From: Deltaproteobacteria bacterium
GTDB taxonomy: Bacteria > Desulfobacterota > Syntrophia > Syntrophales > UBA8958
DNA length: 50,796 bases
NCBI GenBank assembly: GCA_026388335.1
Contig: JAPLJZ010000159.1
Location: forward strand, 1-50,796
Direction: 5' to 3'
This document shows, piece after piece, positions 23,828 to 32,240 of this stretch. The notes beneath the pieces are model-generated. The model was not told the origin of the DNA and ran no database searches. It was given only the letters and a program-made list of their open reading frames with translations. Made by a program: the position numbers and the translations under genes. Position 1 is the first letter of the stretch, and the number at the start of each line of letters is the position of its first letter.

Positions 23828-24901
23828 TCATTGCGCCCCAAGCCACTTGAACGGCTCAGATGGCCTGAACGCGGCAGAAAGGTCACCCGCAAGGGTTTGG
23901 CCTCGCTCAATGCGGATGACCTTTGGTGCGGCACCTTCAGCAAGATCAACCTTGTTCATATCGACCCACGAAACTGCGGGGAAGATAACCGATTCGAAGT
24001 AGTAGACCTTCGCCTTTTGGTCGGCCACGGTCCGCCAGAGCGTCATCGCGATGTTTGGGCGGTTCGGATCCGCCATGCCGAGCGGAACGCTAATTGCGCG
24101 CATCTGCGAAAATACCGAGGCGAGCGCCAGATCGGAATCTTTGTACTTCGGCGAAGCCTTGAGATTGTAGGTCACGCGAACAAAACGATCTGCGGCACTG
24201 ATCGTACCGGGAAGAAAATTGTTTCCCCCTAACTGTTCCCAGTAGGCATTCAGTGCGAGTTGCTGTTCGAAAGTGGGTGAGTTGGTCATCACCTTGAACT
24301 GCGAACTGTGATGAATGACAAGTTTACCTTTGATGTATTCAAGGATCGCGGAGTCACCTGTCGCATCAGAGAGTGAAAGATGCAGGCCTGCTGCTTTCCC
24401 ATTGGGCAGTGGGGGGGCAATGATGGCAAATGCGGGATTGGCCATGGCGACAACCGCTTCCCGCACTGTTGCGTAGTTGTCGAGGAAATACTGTGCCCAG
24501 GCACCGGCAGACAGAGTTGCTTTGCCTGACTTGGCCGCCTCACCGAAATCGGCCTCGTTGAGATAAAGCAGGTTGGCGACAAGCCCTTTTTCATTCATTC
24601 CATCGGCCGTTCCAGCGTCATAGAAGGATGTGACGACTGAACCGTGCTTGGATGTCCACTTGATTGGGTTGGAACCGACCCCTCCATCGCGCTTCATCCC
24701 TCTGGGAAAGACCCAGAGCGCCGTCTTGGCCGAAGCGTCCGCCCAGTCCATGGTACGTCCAGTGATATAGGTCTCATTGCCAGTTTCGTAGAGAACGCGC
24801 GAACAAGCCTGTACGTATTGCGAAGGGGCGAATACCATGGTCGAGATGACCAATGCGCCGATCGCAGTTTTCATCGTTGTGTATGACGTAATTTGTTTCA
24901 T
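23828..24901 (-). CDS. Secreted Ntn hydrolase, choloylglycine hydrolase/linear amide C-N hydrolase family
   Basis: 357 residues. A signal region (TAIGALVISTMVFAPSQYVQA) ends right before CSRVLYE; the new N-terminal Cys would be the nucleophile of this family, which also includes bile salt hydrolase and penicillin V acylase. YITGRTMDWADASAKTALWVFPRGM, the D-G-M-N-E-K-G-L loop, and WRTVADQKAKVYYFES near the end follow the family pattern. It hydrolyses an amide bond outside the cytoplasm; quorum-sensing lactones or acyl-amino acids are possible targets, but this is not decided by sequence. Start MKQITS is set by AAAGGAAAGGCGAAA; the frame upstream crosses the hairpin at 24966 and is not coding. 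As the proximal cassette its attC seems replaced by the intron. Confidence 0.85.
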   Translation of the reverse strand: MKQITSYTTMKTAIGALVISTMVFAPSQYVQACSRVLYETGNETYITGRTMDWADASAKTALWVFPRGMKRDGGVGSNPIKWTSKHGSVVTSFYDAGTADGMNEKGLVANLLYLNEADFGEAAKSGKATLSAGAWAQYFLDNYATVREAVVAMANPAFAIIAPPLPNGKAAGLHLSLSDATGDSAILEYIKGKLVIHHSSQFKVMTNSPTFEQQLALNAYWEQLGGNNFLPGTISAADRFVRVTYNLKASPKYKDSDLALASVFSQMRAISVPLGMADPNRPNIAMTLWRTVADQKAKVYYFESVIFPAVSWVDMNKVDLAEGAAPKVIRIERGQTLAGDLSAAFRPSEPFKWLGAQ

Positions 24902-24965
24902 TTTCGCCTTTCCTTTGGTGTTGTTGATATGGTGTCGTCGAACGGGCGGCGAAGCATCCGCCGCC

Positions 24966-25003
24966 GATAAGCTGAGCGGGAGCTTGCTCCCGCTCAGCTT
25001 ATC
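24966..25003. repeat. 18-bp perfect hairpin at the cassette/integrase junction
   Basis: GATAAGCTGAGCGGGAGC is followed by TT and then its exact reverse complement. It lies between the first cassette gene and the integrase remnant, near where attI and the cassette promoter would be. No T-run follows on either strand. It may be a scar, a transcription barrier or a remnant palindrome; function unknown. Confidence 0.7.
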
Positions 25004-25102
25004 AGTTACACGTATCGCACGGAGCAGACCTATTGTCAATGGATGCTTCGTTATATCCACTACTTCGGCGGCAAGACCCAATTTGATAGTCGCCGGGGGT
25101 AA
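24998..25102 (+). pseudogene. intI: Integron integrase (tyrosine recombinase) N-terminal fragment
   Basis: The plus strand reads LISYTYRTEQTYCQWMLRYI followed by HYFGGKTQFDSRRG and a stop. HYSYRTEQxYxxWIxRYIxFHG is the start of the SAM-like N-terminal domain of integron integrases, so the match is good over about 25 residues. Roughly 30 residues of the gene survive; the catalytic Arg, His and Tyr are gone, and the residues before it are replaced by the hairpin. It is divergent from the cassettes, as intI should be. A XerC/D-like recombinase is the alternative, less likely given the attC sites. Confidence 0.7.
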
Positions 25103-25148
25103 TCATTAACAAATGAACTTTCGCTATGTGCTGGGGAAAGAAACGGTA

Positions 25149-26225
25149 TTACAGATATTCCTCCCTCTTTTTTTCTTCCAGTATCTCCACGACTTTTTTC
25201 ACCTCTTGGGAGGCCCCCCGTTTACAGATCAGCAGGGCGTCGTCCGTTTCCACGACGATCAGGTCCGCGACATCCACCAGGGCGACCAGCTTCTTCGGGG
25301 AATAAACCAATGAGTTACGGGAGTTTACGCTGACCAGGCCTTCCCGGTTCCGGGCGGCGATCCCCTGGACGTCCTTTTCCGAAACCTCCCACAGGGCGTC
25401 CCAGCTCCCCACGTCGGACCAGCCGAAGTCCGCGGGAATGACGAGGGTATTTTTCGCCTTTTCCATGACGCCATAGTCGATGGATATGGAGCGAAAGCTG
25501 CCATAGACATCGACTATGACCTTTGCCTCCGCCGGTGTGTCCAGGGCCTTGTCGATATCAAGGAGGCCCGCATAAATATCCGGCAGGGAGGACTCCATTT
25601 CCTTGAGAATGGTCGCGGCCTGCCAGATGAACATGCCGCTGTTCCAGAAAAAGCCCCCCTTGGCAAGGAAGGTTTTAGCCAGTTGAACATCCGGTTTTTC
25701 CCGAATGGACTTGACGGTAAAGATGTCTTCCCCCCTCTCGTTGGCGGCAAGTTCCCCCTCCTCGATGTAGCCATAGCCCGTTTCCGGTCCCGTAGGCCGG
25801 ATGCCGATCGTCACCAGGTGGTCTCCCCGGGCGGCCATGTCGGCGGCGGCCGACAGAACGTGGCGAAAGTTCTCCTCATCGGCAATCAGATGATCCGAGG
25901 GCAGGACGGCCATCACGTCATTTCCCGCCCGTTTGCGGACCACGAGGGCTGCCAGGCCGATGCAGGGGGCGGTGTTGCGGCCCACCGGTTCGATCAGGAT
26001 ATTCTCCGGCGGGATCTGGGGGAGTTGCCCGATCAGTTCCCGAGCGTGACTGGCTCCGGTGACAATGAGGATCTTTTCCGGCGGCGTCAGGGGGATGATC
26101 CTCTCCACCGTTTCCTGAATGATGGTTTTTTCGCTGCAAATATCGAGCAGGTGTTTGGGGAGGCGGTTTCTGCTCCGCGGCCAGAACCGGGTGCCCTTGC
26201 CTCCCGCCATGATGACGGCATACAT
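25149..26225 (-). CDS. manC: Mannose-1-phosphate guanylyltransferase
   Basis: 358 residues. The nucleotidyltransferase signature VIMAGGKGTRFWPRSRNRLPKH is at the N-terminus, followed by LPSDHLI, FFWNSGMFIWQA, FRSISIDYGVMEKA and DFGWSDVGSWDALWEV, all typical of GTP:mannose-1-phosphate guanylyltransferases. It makes GDP-mannose for polysaccharide. The length and the end (LEEKKREEYL) show the single-domain type lacking the isomerase half of long ManC proteins. It stands alone on this strand beside the integron. The ribosome site is weak (AAAGGAC). Confidence 0.92.
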   Translation of the reverse strand: MYAVIMAGGKGTRFWPRSRNRLPKHLLDICSEKTIIQETVERIIPLTPPEKILIVTGASHARELIGQLPQIPPENILIEPVGRNTAPCIGLAALVVRKRAGNDVMAVLPSDHLIADEENFRHVLSAAADMAARGDHLVTIGIRPTGPETGYGYIEEGELAANERGEDIFTVKSIREKPDVQLAKTFLAKGGFFWNSGMFIWQAATILKEMESSLPDIYAGLLDIDKALDTPAEAKVIVDVYGSFRSISIDYGVMEKAKNTLVIPADFGWSDVGSWDALWEVSEKDVQGIAARNREGLVSVNSRNSLVYSPKKLVALVDVADLIVVETDDALLICKRGASQEVKKVVEILEEKKREEYL

Positions 26226-26418
26226 GATTTATGTTTGTCCTTTCTTTGTTGTTTTTCTCCCCATTTAATTATATCTTTTTGGAGTCGTATTAGCACTAAT
26301 TGAAATATTTTGCATAGCTGAAAAGGGCATATTTGTCGTGATCAGATCCACCAACGGGGGAATAGAATCTTTTTTCCTGTTGGATGATAATTAATGGTTG
26401 TCGGATCGAAAAGTGTGG

Positions 26419-26424
26419 TATACA
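26419..26424 (+). promoter_or_regulatory. Possible -10 box upstream of the zinc-ribbon gene
   Basis: GTGGTATACAT contains TATACA, close to TATAAT, 30 bases before the start codon. A TTGTCG at 26398-26403 is only 15 bases away, shorter than ideal for a -35. The rest of the 228-bp gap between manC and this gene is AT-rich without other signals. Confidence 0.3.
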
Positions 26425-26453
26425 TAAAACCAAGATTCGGGAAGGAAAAATAT

Positions 26454-26918
26454 ATGTCATCCGTTGGAAAGAATGTCGACGCCCTTTGCACCAAGTGCGG
26501 GATGGTTCTCGCCCACATCGTTCTTTATGAAGTCAGAGGTGTGATTGCAAATGTCAAATGCAAGACTTGTGGGGCTGAGCACAAGTATCGGGGATCGAAA
26601 CCCCGGACGAAAAGCAGTGAAATCGCAAAAGAGCGAACCCGTCGAGTCGGAACAAAGGCAGACGAAGAGAGCAGACAGGCGGAAGCAGCGGAGACGCAAC
26701 GCTGGCTGCAGAGGCAGCAGGATTTAAGGGAGAATGCCGCCATTGTGGATTATCGCATGACCAGCCGGTATCAAAGAGGGGATGTGATCAAACATCCGTC
26801 CTTCGGGATCGGTTTCGTGGAAAAGATTCTGGAAGAGCAGCGGATGGACGTCCTCTTCAAGGGCAACCTGAAACGCATGGTCATGAATTATCACGCCCCG
26901 GAAATGGCCAAGGCTTAA
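26454..26918 (+). CDS. Small zinc-ribbon protein with C-terminal KOW/SH3-like domain
   Basis: 154 residues. Two CxxC pairs (DALCTKCGMVLAH and VKCKTCGAEHKY) form a zinc ribbon at the N-terminus. A charged, probably helical middle (RRVGTKADEESRQAEAAETQ) leads to YQRGDVIKHPSFGIGFVEKILEEQRMDVLFKGNLKRMVMNY, a small beta barrel of the kind that binds nucleic acid or protein. The layout suggests a DNA- or RNA-associated protein; no specific function is known to me. Start MSSVGKN is chosen because GGGAAGGAAAAATAT precedes it. It converges on sbcC, eight bases apart. Confidence 0.7.
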   Translation: MSSVGKNVDALCTKCGMVLAHIVLYEVRGVIANVKCKTCGAEHKYRGSKPRTKSSEIAKERTRRVGTKADEESRQAEAAETQRWLQRQQDLRENAAIVDYRMTSRYQRGDVIKHPSFGIGFVEKILEEQRMDVLFKGNLKRMVMNYHAPEMAKA

Positions 26919-26926
26919 CCGTTCAC

Positions 26927-29900
26927 CTAAGAAATCCTCCGACAGCCTGGACCGGCGATGCGGCTGCGGCCCCCCGTCTCCGGGATGACCTGTATCTGGG
27001 CGCTGATCCGATCCTTAAGGGCGGCGACATGAGAGATGACGCCGATGAGCTTTCCGTCCCGGCGGAGGCTGGCCAGTGTTTCCAGAGCCGTTTCGAGGGC
27101 GTCTTCGTCAAGGGTTCCAAATCCTTCATCGAGAAAAAGGGAATCAACACGCACATTCCGGCTGGCCATCTGTGAAAGGCCCAGGGCCAGGGCAAGGCTG
27201 ACGAGGAAGCTCTCGCCGCCGGAGAGGTTTTTCGTGGAGCGGATCTCCCCTGCCTGATAGTTGTCGATCACATTCAGTTCCAGCGGCTGCACGACATCCC
27301 TGAGGAGCAGATAACGGTCCGTCATCTTCCGGAGCTGGCGATTGGCATGGGAGATCATCATCTCGAAAGTCAGCCCCTGGGCGAAATTCCGGAATTTCTT
27401 GCCGTCCGCCGAGCCGATCAATTGATGCAGCGTATCCCAACGGAGGCATTCCGTTTTCTGAGCGTCGAGCTGCCGGAGGCGTTCCTGCTGTTTTTTCTTC
27501 AAGGACTCGTTGTCCTGTAAAGTTTTGATTATGCCGCCGATTTCCAGTCTGATCTGCTTTAGGTTCCCATCACAGGAGCTGATATTTTCCCGAAGCGTTT
27601 CGAGGGGTTGATCTGTCAGGCATTTTTCCCGCGCGGCGGCGAGGGCCGCTGCCTTGTCCCTTTGGCGGGCCTCCAGTTCGGTTTTCTCTCTGATGAGGGA
27701 CTTTTCTCTTTCTGCGAGCTTTTCCCGCGCCTCTTCAGGTAGGCAGGATAAGACGTAGTCCTGCTCATCTGCAAAGCCCGCCCTGCTTATCCTCTCGGCG
27801 AGCCTTTCCCCCGCCCCCGTCAGTTCCACGTCCCGCTTTTCCGTTCTTTCTTTCAATCCCCCGATTTTCTCTTTGAGGACAATGATTTCCTTCTCTATTC
27901 TTACGTTTTTCTCACTTGCCTGCTCCATGTATCTACCCGCATGGTCAACGGTAGCGGCCAGTTTCTGCTCCTCAACATCGGGGTTCCGGTCTCCGAAAAT
28001 CTCCCGGCGGGAGGAAAGGAGTGCTGCATATGCCGCCGCTCCTTCGTCGCGGTCTTTGCGTCTGGTCGCCAATTCCCCCTCCAGACTTTCCAGCAGGGCG
28101 ATTTCCCTGTCTATTTCCCCTTTGATTTCCTGGATTCTTTTTTCCCCGACGGTTTGTCGGACCTCCATATCCTGCCATGTTTTCTGGCGCCGGGTAAGAC
28201 CGTCGAGGATTGCTTCGAGACTGGAGATGGGAAGCTCTTTGATTCCAAATGGTTCAACATCCCGCTGCGCCACGGCTTGGACCTGATCTAACTGCTCTTT
28301 CTGGGCGGCGCCCTCCAGAAGCAGCCGTTCCTGCTCCCGGTCCGCCGTTTCAAGCTTATGCTGGGCCTCCTGCCGGGCCTTACCGGCGGCGTCAAGTTTT
28401 GCCTGGATCTTTTCCATGTCTTTTTGCGCCGCCTGCCCTTTTTTGCTTTTTTCCTCGGCAGCGCTGATAAGCGCGGCTATTCTGCCCATGTTTTCTTTCA
28501 GGCCCGCGAGCTGATCGTTCAATACCTCGACGCGCTGTTCCGCAGCCACCGGCAGATGCAAATCACTCAGGGATTCGGCGCACCGTTTTTCATCCCCTGC
28601 CAGCGCCGCCAGCTTTTCCGCTTGGTCTTTTTCCCCATGTTCAATAGCTGCTGCCGTCTTGATTTGTTCAGCTTCCTCCTCGCTCAGCCTCTTGGTCAAC
28701 ATGCCGAGCTCGGCCTTCGCTTTTTTTAGCTCCGTCTCCGTAGCGTTCAATTCGGGGATGTTGCCCTGGGCGTATGGATGCTCGGTAGCGCCGCATAGAG
28801 GACAGGGCCGGCCATCGATCAGTCGTTTCCGGTCTTCTTCCAGGCTGCGGATGCGGTTCTGGAGTGCGGCCCGGGCTTCCAGATCCACGATGCGTTCTTC
28901 CATCAGGGACTTTTTATCCATAGCGGCCTTAATCTCTATGGCCAGCATCCCCTGTCGGACCTTTTTCTCTGCCAGTTCCTTCGCGACGCCGCTGATAGAT
29001 TCATGGATCGTCTCCATCCGCGTAACGATCTCGACGGTTTTAACGAGGGCAAGTTCCCGTTCTTTCAGATTGTTTCGTTCGTTATGCCACTGGTTGAGTT
29101 CACGCCCCTGCAGGATCTCGTCAAGTTGTGCGGTGAGAAGATTGACAGTGCTTTGCCTTTCCTCAAATTCCCGGCATGTTTTTTCATAAGCGCCCTCGCT
29201 CTTCCGGCGCTCCGCATGGATAGCCTCTCTGTTTGTCGCTTTAAGGGCGATCTCTTTGCAGGTACTTTCATGGCGAGCCGCGATCTCCCGGAGCGACACA
29301 AAACCCCGGCGAATGGCTGTCAGGTTGGCTATCAGGCCGGCGTCAGAGGCATGGGCCTGCCGATATTCATGCACTGCCTCCAGGTCCTGCTGTGCTTTTT
29401 TCAGTTCCTCCCCGCCCTTCTCCAGTCGGCGGCCATGTTCCAGCTCTCGTTTTTCCCCTTCCTGAAGAGCCTTTTCCTTTTCCTCTCCCTGCTTCTTCAT
29501 TTCCCTGAGCCTGGTGTCGATCTCGCGGGTCTTTCTGATGATCTCCGCTGCTGCGGACTGCTCATTCCGCGCCTCTGCCAACCGGGTCTCGGCGGTATTT
29601 TTAATGACCCGGGCGTTGGTCCCGGCCTGCTCACTTTCCGAAAATCTGACCACGGCGGCGTCCAGCTCCTTTTTCTCATCATCCTGCTGCGTGCGCAGAT
29701 TCAAGACCGACCGATAATCCCCTTCCAGGGCGAGGGCTTGGCGGGATTTCGCGAGCCTCCTTGCCTCCGGCGCAAAGGCTGCCTGGCGCTGCTCCCAATC
29801 CAGCCCCTGCCGATTCAGATCAGCAAGTTCCTTCTCCAGGGCGGTCAGGCCCTCGATCCAGTTTGCCGCCTGGCGGAGGCTTTCCCCCTCCCGTCCCAGT

Positions 29901-30598
29901 TCGGCTTCCTTGCGCTGCATTGCCGCCAGATTGTTTTGCAGCTCCTGCTCCGCATCACCGCCAAGAATCTGTATGACCGATAATTCGCTTTTGAGGATGT
30001 CCAGGCGGGTGCGTTCTTCCGTTCTTCGTTCATGAACCTTCATGGAGATCAGGCTGTAGATTTCCGTGCCCGTGATCTGTTCCAGGATCGGTGCCCGGGC
30101 GTCGGACCCGGCCTGAAGAAACACCGCGAATCCCCCCTGGGCGAGGAGCATCGAGCGGGTGAACCGTTCGAAGTCCATACCCGTGACCTTCTCGATGAAT
30201 TCACCCACCTGGGTGATCCCTGACTCTAAAACGACTCCGGAATCGGCGGCTATTTCATGCCTGGCCGGCTGCAATTCTCCGTCGTGGCGTTTCCGGGCGC
30301 GATGCTGGCTCCAGTGGCATCGGAAACGCCCCTTCTGCGTCTCGAAGTCAACCTCGGCAAAACATTCCCCTGCCTGCCGCGACATGATCTCATTGCTGCT
30401 TTTCGTGACCTTGTCGAGGCGGGGCGTCCGTCCGTAAAGGCCAAGACAGACGGCGTCGAGGATGGTGGTCTTTCCCGATCCGGTGGGGCCGGTAATGGCG
30501 AAAATGCCGTCGGATGCATAATCGGGATGGGTGAAATCCACCTGCCATTCCCCGGTGAGGGAATTCAGATTCTTGAACCGGACGCCGAGAATTTTCAT
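26927..30598 (-). CDS. sbcC: SbcC, ATPase subunit of the SbcCD nuclease
   Basis: 1223 residues. Walker A GPTGSGKTTILDAVCLGLYG at about 38, long antiparallel coiled coils (heavy in Glu, Lys, Arg and Gln) on either side of a zinc hook CPLC near residue 598, then the ABC signature NLSGGESFLVSLALALGLSQ and Walker B SLFLDEGFGTLD with D-loop and the SHVAAL switch His. It is the SMC-like partner that opens DNA ends and hairpins for SbcD. Its start lies 13 bases after the sbcD stop, so the pair is co-transcribed and sbcD is first. Confidence 0.95.
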   Translation of the reverse strand: MKILGVRFKNLNSLTGEWQVDFTHPDYASDGIFAITGPTGSGKTTILDAVCLGLYGRTPRLDKVTKSSNEIMSRQAGECFAEVDFETQKGRFRCHWSQHRARKRHDGELQPARHEIAADSGVVLESGITQVGEFIEKVTGMDFERFTRSMLLAQGGFAVFLQAGSDARAPILEQITGTEIYSLISMKVHERRTEERTRLDILKSELSVIQILGGDAEQELQNNLAAMQRKEAELGREGESLRQAANWIEGLTALEKELADLNRQGLDWEQRQAAFAPEARRLAKSRQALALEGDYRSVLNLRTQQDDEKKELDAAVVRFSESEQAGTNARVIKNTAETRLAEARNEQSAAAEIIRKTREIDTRLREMKKQGEEKEKALQEGEKRELEHGRRLEKGGEELKKAQQDLEAVHEYRQAHASDAGLIANLTAIRRGFVSLREIAARHESTCKEIALKATNREAIHAERRKSEGAYEKTCREFEERQSTVNLLTAQLDEILQGRELNQWHNERNNLKERELALVKTVEIVTRMETIHESISGVAKELAEKKVRQGMLAIEIKAAMDKKSLMEERIVDLEARAALQNRIRSLEEDRKRLIDGRPCPLCGATEHPYAQGNIPELNATETELKKAKAELGMLTKRLSEEEAEQIKTAAAIEHGEKDQAEKLAALAGDEKRCAESLSDLHLPVAAEQRVEVLNDQLAGLKENMGRIAALISAAEEKSKKGQAAQKDMEKIQAKLDAAGKARQEAQHKLETADREQERLLLEGAAQKEQLDQVQAVAQRDVEPFGIKELPISSLEAILDGLTRRQKTWQDMEVRQTVGEKRIQEIKGEIDREIALLESLEGELATRRKDRDEGAAAYAALLSSRREIFGDRNPDVEEQKLAATVDHAGRYMEQASEKNVRIEKEIIVLKEKIGGLKERTEKRDVELTGAGERLAERISRAGFADEQDYVLSCLPEEAREKLAEREKSLIREKTELEARQRDKAAALAAAREKCLTDQPLETLRENISSCDGNLKQIRLEIGGIIKTLQDNESLKKKQQERLRQLDAQKTECLRWDTLHQLIGSADGKKFRNFAQGLTFEMMISHANRQLRKMTDRYLLLRDVVQPLELNVIDNYQAGEIRSTKNLSGGESFLVSLALALGLSQMASRNVRVDSLFLDEGFGTLDEDALETALETLASLRRDGKLIGVISHVAALKDRISAQIQVIPETGGRSRIAGPGCRRIS

Positions 30599-30611
30599 TT
30601 CTTCTTACCTC

Positions 30612-31841
30612 CTACTCCGCCCGGGGATCTGCTTCCTGCAGGGAGACGACAACCTCCCGATAGGCTTCCAGGAGGGCCGGCTGCTGATCTTCCGGAACTT
30701 CATGGGCGGCAAGGCAGCGCCGGAACACCTCGGTCGCATCCAGGTCATCAAGTGTCTCCCCCTCGTCCATCCTGTTCAGGGCCCGTTCCAGGATACGGTT
30801 GTTCCTGATCCGGAGGATCTCGATGCCCGTCCCGGCGACAGCCTCATCCAAGTGCCCCCGCAGACTCCCCGCGATTTCCTCCCCTTCATAGATGATTTCC
30901 ACCCAGGCGCGGCTCTGGCGGGACTTCATTTCTTCAATTTTCCCGGAAATTGCCGACCAGTCTCCCGTCAGGGTCTGCAGCTCCTGGAACCGCGGCGTCG
31001 GGATATTCGTGATCAGGGGTTTATTCTCTGCAAACTCGACCAGGATGACCATTTTTCCCTGGTCCGCTTCCCCGAAGCCTATGGGGAGGGGCGAGCCGGA
31101 ATAACGGATAAATTCAGAACCGGCCACCGCCTGGGGTACGTGGAGGTGTCCGAGGGCCAGATAATCGATGCTCCCGGGGAAAATATCCGCCCCGACCTGG
31201 GCCAGGGCGCCGATATACAGTTCCCGTACCCCGTCGCCGTCCATGGTCTGACCGCCCGCCGTGAACAGGTGCCCCATGGCGACAATCGGCACCGGATTCT
31301 TCATGAGGGCGCGCTGCTCCTCGGCGGCTTCACAGACGCGGCGGTAATGGGTCCTGATGCCTTCGATGATCTTTCTTTCCTTGTCCGCGACGCTTTCCCC
31401 CGTCTCGGTGGTGCGGATATCGCGGTCCCGGAGATAGGGGATGGCACAGACGATGAGCCGCGGTTCCCGATCCGCTCCGTTCAGGGCGATGACTTCTCCG
31501 GCGGGAGGGCCGGAGGCGTCACCCACGACATGGACATTGAGGAATTTCAGGAGTTCCCGGGGGGCGTTCAGGAAGGACGGCGAATCGTGATTGCCCGCGA
31601 TTATCACCACTTGGCGGTGGGTAGCGGCGGCCGTCCGACAGAGAAACTGGTAATACAATTCCTGGGCCCGGTTGCTGGGGGTGCTGTTGTCGAATACATC
31701 GCCGGCGATGAGGAGGACATCGATATTTTCCTCTTCAATCAGACCGGCCAGCCAGTTCAGGAACGCCTCGCCTTCTTCGTATCTTTTCCGGCCATACAGG
31801 GCGCGGCCAAGATGCCAGTCGGAGGTGTGGAGTATTTTCAT
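30612..31841 (-). CDS. sbcD: SbcD, nuclease subunit of the SbcCD complex
   Basis: About 409 residues. The metallophosphoesterase motifs are all present: ILHTSDWHLGR, LLIAGDVFDNSTPS, VVIIAGNHDSPSF, VAMGHLF and YLALGHLHVPQ. It is the manganese-dependent exonuclease and hairpin endonuclease that works with SbcC in repair of palindromes and protein-blocked ends. Start MKILHTSD is fixed by ATAGGAATGTC; the frame upstream is not supported. The C-terminal capping domain includes SRQSRAWVEIIYEGEE. Confidence 0.94.
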   Translation of the reverse strand: MKILHTSDWHLGRALYGRKRYEEGEAFLNWLAGLIEEENIDVLLIAGDVFDNSTPSNRAQELYYQFLCRTAAATHRQVVIIAGNHDSPSFLNAPRELLKFLNVHVVGDASGPPAGEVIALNGADREPRLIVCAIPYLRDRDIRTTETGESVADKERKIIEGIRTHYRRVCEAAEEQRALMKNPVPIVAMGHLFTAGGQTMDGDGVRELYIGALAQVGADIFPGSIDYLALGHLHVPQAVAGSEFIRYSGSPLPIGFGEADQGKMVILVEFAENKPLITNIPTPRFQELQTLTGDWSAISGKIEEMKSRQSRAWVEIIYEGEEIAGSLRGHLDEAVAGTGIEILRIRNNRILERALNRMDEGETLDDLDATEVFRRCLAAHEVPEDQQPALLEAYREVVVSLQEADPRAE

Positions 31842-31940
31842 GACATTCCTATTGTTTGTGGATTGCGATATTTTTCTGGCATGAAAGCCGTAATTATTCA
31901 ATCAAGAAGATTCACATCTAACCACCTGCCCACCGAGATC

Positions 31941-32021
31941 TCATTCGATGACAAAGCGGTTGAGGCGGCGGATATACCGTCCCGGAATTATCTCGTGGAA
32001 GAGGGGCGGACGGAAAAGATT
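31941..32021 (-). pseudogene. SfsA-like N-terminal fragment, copy 1
   Basis: The minus strand encodes LFHEIIPGRYIRRLNRFVIE then a stop. PGRxIRRxNRF is the start of SfsA-family proteins (L-x-x-G-R-L-I-x-R-x-N-R-F). Nothing further downstream matches SfsA. The surrounding 88 bases (31944-32031) recur at 34269-34356 with about 74 identical positions by hand alignment. The gap 31842-32387 contains this, the HicB remnant and a degenerate REP pair. Confidence 0.55.
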
Positions 32022-32208
32022 CGCGGGAGCGTCATTAAGGATATGACGCATACTGGTGAAGAGGTACCTCAACCGATTGCCTGTAGAAGTATAGAGTGGT
32101 AAATTTATGGCGCATGTCCCTCCTGAAGTTCACAGAAATCTTGCCATTCAGGCATCGGAGTCAGGTGTCAGCCTAAACCTGATTGCGGGTACGAAGTTAA
32201 GCCGATAG
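32022..32208 (+). pseudogene. HicB-family antitoxin remnant, frameshifted
   Basis: One frame reads VIKDMTHTGEEVPQPIACRS and ends at a stop after IEW; the next frame continues SGKFMAHVPPEVHRNLAIQ and ASESGVSLNLIAGTKLSR. Together these are the C-terminal half of a HicB antitoxin: a G-x-x-x-P-x-P linker, Y/W-SGKF, then the Arc-like helix VPPExHRxLAxxAxxxGVSLN. A small indel near 32091-32099 (AGAG) breaks the frame. The N-terminal RNase-like half and any HicA toxin are missing. Confidence 0.7.
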
Positions 32209-32240
32209 CAAGGGAAAGGGCTATTTTGTATTGTGATGCT

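Larger units (their letters stand above)
19487..25102 (-). mobile_element. Decayed integron: cassette array with attC sites, broken integrase and intron remnant
   Basis: A run of short unrelated genes all on the minus strand, separated by attC-like palindromes at 20683-20769, 21260-21321, 22285-22347 and 22815-22876. Two cassette genes (20764-21249 and 22342-22794) have their stop codon inside the R'' box of the following attC, as in integron cassettes. At the right end an integron-integrase-like N-terminus lies on the plus strand, divergent from the cassettes, which is the normal layout of intI and its array. The intI fragment is truncated, so the array cannot move by its own enzyme. Left boundary is set at the last cassette-like gene, which abuts the selenoprotein gene; no attC was found there. 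Confidence 0.75.

Noticed and set aside
24902-25081. Extended N-terminus of the Ntn hydrolase (60 extra codons)
   Set aside because: The extension reads through the perfect hairpin and opposite the integrase fragment, and would bury the signal peptide; the internal ATG has its own ribosome site.
28659-29983. Long plus-strand frames opposite sbcC
   Set aside because: Shadows of the GC-rich coiled-coil coding sequence; composition is odd (Phe, Leu, Ser-rich) and no motif is present.
30531-32102. A 523-codon open frame on the plus strand opposite sbcD and the end region
   Set aside because: It is antisense to a fully conserved SbcD with all phosphoesterase motifs, its codons follow the sbcD third-position pattern, and it matches no family; only its last 25 codons overlap the HicB remnant.
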